DNA of 64,000 bases from Gammaproteobacteria bacterium (GTDB lineage Bacteria > Pseudomonadota > Gammaproteobacteria > Eutrophobiales > Eutrophobiaceae): contig JAJFKL010000025.1 of the NCBI GenBank assembly GCA_021773235.1, positions 1-64,000 on the forward strand, read 5' to 3'. The notes under the pieces were generated by a model that saw nothing but the letters and a program-made list of their open reading frames with translations, was not told the DNA's origin and made no database searches. This document shows, piece by piece, positions 63,925-64,000 of the stretch (position 1 is the stretch's first letter; the number at the start of each line of letters is the position of its first letter). The position numbers and the translations under genes are program-made.

Positions 63925-64000
63925 TTAAACAGTTACCACGATCTTACCTTTTTGCTTGTTTGTTTCCATAAAGCGTTGTGCCTCTACAATCTCGTCTAAG
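63925..64000 (-). CDS. MDR-family (zinc-type) alcohol dehydrogenase or quinone reductase, C-terminal end
   Basis: The last 24 codons before TAA at 63925 read LDEIVEAQRFMETNKQKGKI and VVTV, the typical end of medium-chain dehydrogenase/reductase proteins such as NADPH:quinone reductase. The rest lies outside the window. It precedes alkene reductase 2 on the same strand with a 61-base gap. Confidence 0.75.
   Translation of the reverse strand, partial: LDEIVEAQRFMETNKQKGKIVVTV

Overview
The window looks like chromosome of a free-living, respiring, flagellated or otherwise chemotactic gammaproteobacterium with AT-rich DNA. I judge this from gammaproteobacterial gene orders (tpiA-secG-tRNA-Leu; yciO-trpS-scpA-scpB-rluB; clpS-clpA; argA and argE), a four-cysteine Fnr-type regulator, Dam, AcnD/PrpF and phasins. 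No genus can be named from the sequence alone. I see no prophage, insertion sequence, CRISPR array or rRNA operon. The only RNA gene I can support is one tRNA-Leu(GAG).

Layout. 1-4467 (minus): a chemotaxis operon reading mcp, cheY, STAS protein, cheA, PAS-type mcp, cut by the window start. 5125-9002 (minus): prpF and acnD of the 2-methylcitrate cycle, with two TGTCGACA boxes upstream. 9169-15726 (minus): housekeeping block with tRNA-Leu, secG, tpiA, a HhH-GPD glycosylase, rluB, scpB, scpA, trpS and yciO. 15788-20593 (plus): yciB, yciI, bolA, dam, an fnr-like gene behind a perfect FNR box, dapE and yqhA. 20668-23167: isocitrate lyase with a divergent LysR regulator. 23299-30677: clpS-clpA, argA, argE, ilvD and a VF530-family gene. 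30879-35857: a globin-coupled diguanylate cyclase, a lytic transglycosylase, pgpA and several small envelope genes. 35854-42928 (minus): a complete MoxR/Bat operon. 43411-47139 (plus): an HpcH/HpaI aldolase, small unknowns, an HEAGH membrane protein and dacB. 47149-52219 (minus): TonB-dependent receptor, YfiR and a HAMP-PAS-GGDEF-EAL protein. 52617-64000: a DUF2269 remnant, a DUF3179 protein, two old-yellow-enzyme paralogues, a duplicated LysR/DUF4440 module with a third decayed copy, a large chemoreceptor and two phasins under matching palindromic operators.

How the genes fit together. Several genes point to life on short-chain acyl units and storage polymer: acnD-prpF for propionyl-CoA, isocitrate lyase for acetyl units and two phasins for polyhydroxyalkanoate granules. 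Cyclic-di-GMP signalling recurs: two GGDEF proteins, a YfiR module tied to an outer-membrane receptor, and a CheA whose linker carries two motifs like the c-di-GMP-binding MshEN domain.

The points I would look at first are the MshEN-like pair in CheA; the duplicated LysR/DUF4440 modules with diverged operators of constant N10 spacing; the shared operator of the phasins; a dispersed family of small hairpins with a TCCN loop; the TonB-YfiR-GGDEF/EAL operon; and the CACAGAG-unit inverted repeats.
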